Source of the DNA: Streptomyces sp. ISL-87
Lineage (GTDB): Bacteria > Actinomycetota > Actinomycetes > Streptomycetales > Streptomycetaceae
Assembly (NCBI RefSeq): GCF_018614095.1
Contig: NZ_JAGGOY010000024.1
Span: 1-64,000 of the forward strand
DNA length: 64,000 nt
Direction: 5' to 3'
This document shows positions 61,600 through 64,000 of the stretch, piece after piece. Position 1 is the stretch's first letter; every line of letters starts with the position of its first letter. The notes beneath the pieces are model-generated. The model made no database searches and had not been told where the DNA came from. It saw only the letters and a program-made list of their open reading frames with translations. Both the position numbers and the translations under genes were made by a program.

Positions 61600-63311
61600 T
61601 CACTCGCTGCCGGTGCCAGGGCAATGTTCCAGAAATCGGCGTAGCGGCCACCCCGGTGCAGCAGCTCGTCGTGGCTGCCTTCCTCCACGATCCGGCCGCG
61701 GTCCAGAAAGACGACGCGATCGGCGCGTCGTACGGTCCGCATCCGATGCGCGACCATCACCACCGTCCGGCCCGCCATCAGGTGCTCGATGCCCTCGTGG
61801 ACAGCGGTCTCGTTCACCGGGTCCAGTGCGGAGGTCACCTCGTCCAGCAGCACGATGGGCGCATTCTTCAGCAGCGCTCGCGCGATCGAGACACGCTGGC
61901 GCTCACCACCCGACAGCAGTGCGCCGCCCTCGCCGACGTTCGTCGTCCAGCCGCCGGGCAGCCGCTCGATCACGTCGTCCAATCGCGCCGCGGTCACAGC
62001 CGCCCGCACCTGGGCTTCGTCGGCGTCGGGGCGACCGAGACGCACGTTCTCCTCGATCGTGCCGTCGAAGAGGTAGACATCCTGGAAGACGAAGGAGATC
62101 TGCGCCATCAACACCTCGGTGTTGATCGCGCGTACGTCCACTCCTCCCACGCGCACCGCACCCGCGTCCACGTCGTAGAACCGCGCGAGCAGCTGCAGCA
62201 AGGTGCTCTTGCCCGCACCCGACGGTCCGACGATGGCCAGTCGTTGTCCGTCCGGCACGAACAACGACGCGTCGTCGACCACAGTACGGTCGCCGTGCCG
62301 GAAGGTGACGGATCGGAACTCCAGGTCATGACGTTCCGGCCGGATCGGTTCGCGAGGTTCGGGCAGCGGCTCGGTACGCAGTACCGTGTCGAGTCTTGCC
62401 AGCTCGGAACGTGCGCCGCGGAGTTGGCCACCGATGTCCGACAGCGACAGCAGCGGATCCGCGCACCGGGCGGCCAGCACCAGGATCGCCAGAACCTCCG
62501 CAGCACCGATGTTCCCGCCCAGCGCGAGGTAGGTGCCCAGGGCCAGCACAACGGTGAACATCGTCTGCACCGCGAGGGCCAGACCCACTGCGCCGGGCAG
62601 CGCCGACAGCGTGGAACGGCGCGACGCGCGCTGGACTTCCTGCAAGGAGTCGTCGAGCAGCCGGAAGCGTTCGACGGTCCGGCCGCCGGCGCGCAGCACC
62701 GGCTGGGCCTGGAGATATTCGATGACTCGCCCGGTGGCCTCGTGGTCGCGTGCGTGGCGCTCCGCGTCGGTGGCGGCCATCGAGCGTCCCGTCCGGATCT
62801 GGATCGCCGCCACGATCGGTACGGCGGCCAGCGCGGCCAGACCCATCTGCCAATTGAAGGCGAGCATCACGGCGACGATCACCAGGGGAGTCACCAAGGC
62901 GGAGATGAACGGTGCCAGCAGATGCGCGATCACGCTCATCGCCTGGAGGACGCCGCGGCTGGCCAGGACGGACACCTCCCCGAGGCGGCCTGCATTGAAC
63001 CAGCCGATGGGCAGTCGGGCCAGATGATCGCCGAGACGGTGATACGTGCCCCGCAACAGCGTGGTCCCGGCGCGGAAACCGGACAGGTCGCCGACATAGC
63101 GGAGTGCAGCGTAGACCGCGACTGCGGCCCCGAACGCGATCACCCACGGCCAGGCGTCTTCGGGCGTGCTCCCGAACAGTGCCCGCAGCACGGGAACCAG
63201 CAGCGCGTAGGACAGACCCTCTACTACCGCGGCCGTCGTCATCAGGGCCACGGTGCGACGCACCGGTTGGGCGTACTCATGGCCCAGCACGCGCAGCAGC
63301 ATTCGAATCAT
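61596..63311 (-). CDS. ABC transporter, fused permease-ATPase (IrtB/YbtQ-like)
   Basis: A 571-residue half transporter. Residues 1-310 form the six-helix membrane domain (VALMTTAAVVEGLSYALLVPVLRALFG and later segments); the ATPase has Walker A VGPSGAGKSTLLQLL, signature LSGGERQRVSIARAL and Walker B IVLLDEVTSALD. Such pairs in actinobacteria import iron-siderophore complexes (IrtAB, YbtPQ) or export peptides. It overlaps the next gene by 4 bp (ATGA), so the two form a heterodimer. Confidence 0.9.
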   Translation of the reverse strand: MIRMLLRVLGHEYAQPVRRTVALMTTAAVVEGLSYALLVPVLRALFGSTPEDAWPWVIAFGAAVAVYAALRYVGDLSGFRAGTTLLRGTYHRLGDHLARLPIGWFNAGRLGEVSVLASRGVLQAMSVIAHLLAPFISALVTPLVIVAVMLAFNWQMGLAALAAVPIVAAIQIRTGRSMAATDAERHARDHEATGRVIEYLQAQPVLRAGGRTVERFRLLDDSLQEVQRASRRSTLSALPGAVGLALAVQTMFTVVLALGTYLALGGNIGAAEVLAILVLAARCADPLLSLSDIGGQLRGARSELARLDTVLRTEPLPEPREPIRPERHDLEFRSVTFRHGDRTVVDDASLFVPDGQRLAIVGPSGAGKSTLLQLLARFYDVDAGAVRVGGVDVRAINTEVLMAQISFVFQDVYLFDGTIEENVRLGRPDADEAQVRAAVTAARLDDVIERLPGGWTTNVGEGGALLSGGERQRVSIARALLKNAPIVLLDEVTSALDPVNETAVHEGIEHLMAGRTVVMVAHRMRTVRRADRVVFLDRGRIVEEGSHDELLHRGGRYADFWNIALAPAASE

Positions 63312-64000
63312 CGGGGCTCGCCTCCTTGCGGTACGCCATCGTGGGTTTCGGTCCGGTCGGCGATCGCCGACCGCTGGGACTGCCAGAACGCGGCGAACCT
63401 TCCGTTCCGTGCCAGTAGTTCGGCGGGCTTGCCGCGCTCGACGATCGACCCGTTGTCCAGCATCACGACGGTGTCGGCGTCGGCGATCGTCTCCAGGCGG
63501 TGGGCGATGACCAGGATCGTCCGGTCACCCTCCAGCGTCGCCAGTGCCCGGCGCACCGCCTGTTCGGTCTGCGGGTCGGCGAAGGCGGTCGCCTCGTCGA
63601 GCACGAGAACGGGCGCGTCGGTGAGCAGTGCGCGTGCGATCGAGATCCGCTGTGCCTCGCCACCCGACAGCCCGGCATCTTCACCGACCACCGACTCGTA
63701 TCCGCGCGGCAGCTCAAGAATCCGATCATGAATATGCGCCAGCCGGGCGGCACGCACCACGTCGTCGAGGTCGGCATGCGGTGCCGCCAGCGCGATGTTG
63801 TCCGCGACCGACGCGCGCAGCAGCCGGACGTCCTGGAAGACGAAGGAGACCGTCCGGTAGAGCTCCCGGCTGCCGAGCTCGCGCAGATCGACGCCGCCCA
63901 GGGAGACCGAACCGTGGGTCGGGTCGAAGAACCGCGGTAACAGTTGGACCAGCGTGGACTTTCCGCTTCCCGACGGGCCGACGATCGCGGTGACCGTCCC
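63308..64000 (-). CDS. ABC transporter, fused permease-ATPase, partial (runs off the window)
   Basis: The C-terminal 230 residues of the partner transporter: Walker A IVGPSGSGKSTLVQLLPRF at the window edge, Q-loop VSFVFQDVRLLRASVADNIALAAP, signature LSGGEAQRISIARALL, Walker B VLVLDEATAFADPQTE, H-loop VIAHRLETIADADTVV. The membrane part lies beyond base 64000. With the gene at 61596 it completes an IrtAB/YbtPQ-like pair; a siderophore role would need to be shown by what lies beyond. Confidence 0.88.
   Translation of the reverse strand, partial: GTVTAIVGPSGSGKSTLVQLLPRFFDPTHGSVSLGGVDLRELGSRELYRTVSFVFQDVRLLRASVADNIALAAPHADLDDVVRAARLAHIHDRILELPRGYESVVGEDAGLSGGEAQRISIARALLTDAPVLVLDEATAFADPQTEQAVRRALATLEGDRTILVIAHRLETIADADTVVMLDNGSIVERGKPAELLARNGRFAAFWQSQRSAIADRTETHDGVPQGGEPR

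Noticed and set aside
1..64000. CRISPR arrays, tRNA and rRNA genes
   Set aside because: No regularly spaced repeats, tRNA cloverleaf-like segments or rRNA sequence were noticed. A tRNAscan or Infernal search could still find something short.

Overview
The window is high-GC actinobacterial DNA and almost certainly comes from a Streptomyces chromosome. The evidence is pervasive third-position G/C, many GTG starts, ATGA/GTGA coupled operons, a set of zinc-free ribosomal protein paralogues with Zur-box-like sites, and typical Streptomyces regulators (TetR, ArsR, LacI, PucR, AraC). No rRNA, tRNA or CRISPR array was seen. All calls come from reading the sequence and translations; no database search was run.

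Layout. Positions 1-13.4 kb are an accessory patchwork: an intact ISAs1-type IS (2049-3380), an internally deleted relative (911-1548), a perfect 304-bp stray copy of the transposase interior (5608-5911) joined in frame to a beheaded amine oxidase, an SDR/TetR divergent pair, a P450-GMC oxidoreductase operon, an ArsR/MFS pair, and several truncated genes. Positions 13.6-30.5 kb are an L-arabinose/pentose regulon: a ChvE-GguAB ABC importer, galM, araA, araD, araB, a second YtfQRT-YjfF-type importer and a LacI-family regulator. The same LacI-type operator occurs in front of each of the three transcription units. A remnant of a secreted arabinan-binding protein is cut by a TnpB fragment. Positions 31.6-35.7 kb are a zinc-starvation island: zinc-free L32, S14, L28, L33, L31 and S18 paralogues and two COG0523 proteins, one of which lacks a recognisable P-loop. 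Positions 36.8-41.4 kb carry cation/proton antiporters, a CBS-domain protein and a PucR-type regulator.

Positions 41.6-43.0 kb hold remains of several unrelated genes. They are followed by a DrrAB-type ABC exporter, a DUF4097 protein and an RHH protein whose upstream region carries 10-bp tandem repeats (43.0-46.4 kb). Then come a KimA-like potassium/APC permease and a truncated paralogue (47.3-50.7 kb).

The most interesting region is 51.3-59.5 kb. It encodes a second tryptophanyl-tRNA synthetase, a JAMM/MPN protein, a ubiquitin-like sulfur carrier with a masked C-terminal Gly-Gly, a cytochrome P450, a ketopantoate-reductase-like enzyme, a HisC-like aminotransferase, a B12-binding radical SAM protein of the RiPP-maturation type and its DUF5825-like partner. 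This content matches what is known of the chuangxinmycin pathway (an indole-thiopyran inhibitor of TrpRS, made from tryptophan), with the TrpRS as probable self-resistance. The window ends with a sterol-desaturase-like protein, an AraC regulator and a pair of fused ABC transporters (the second runs off the end).

A caution on quality: at least five apparent frameshifts (near 10597, 20122, 35816, 36340 and 41812) each fall in a G or C run and are repaired by one base. They look more like homopolymer sequencing errors than true gene death, whereas the truncated fragments elsewhere cannot be explained that way.
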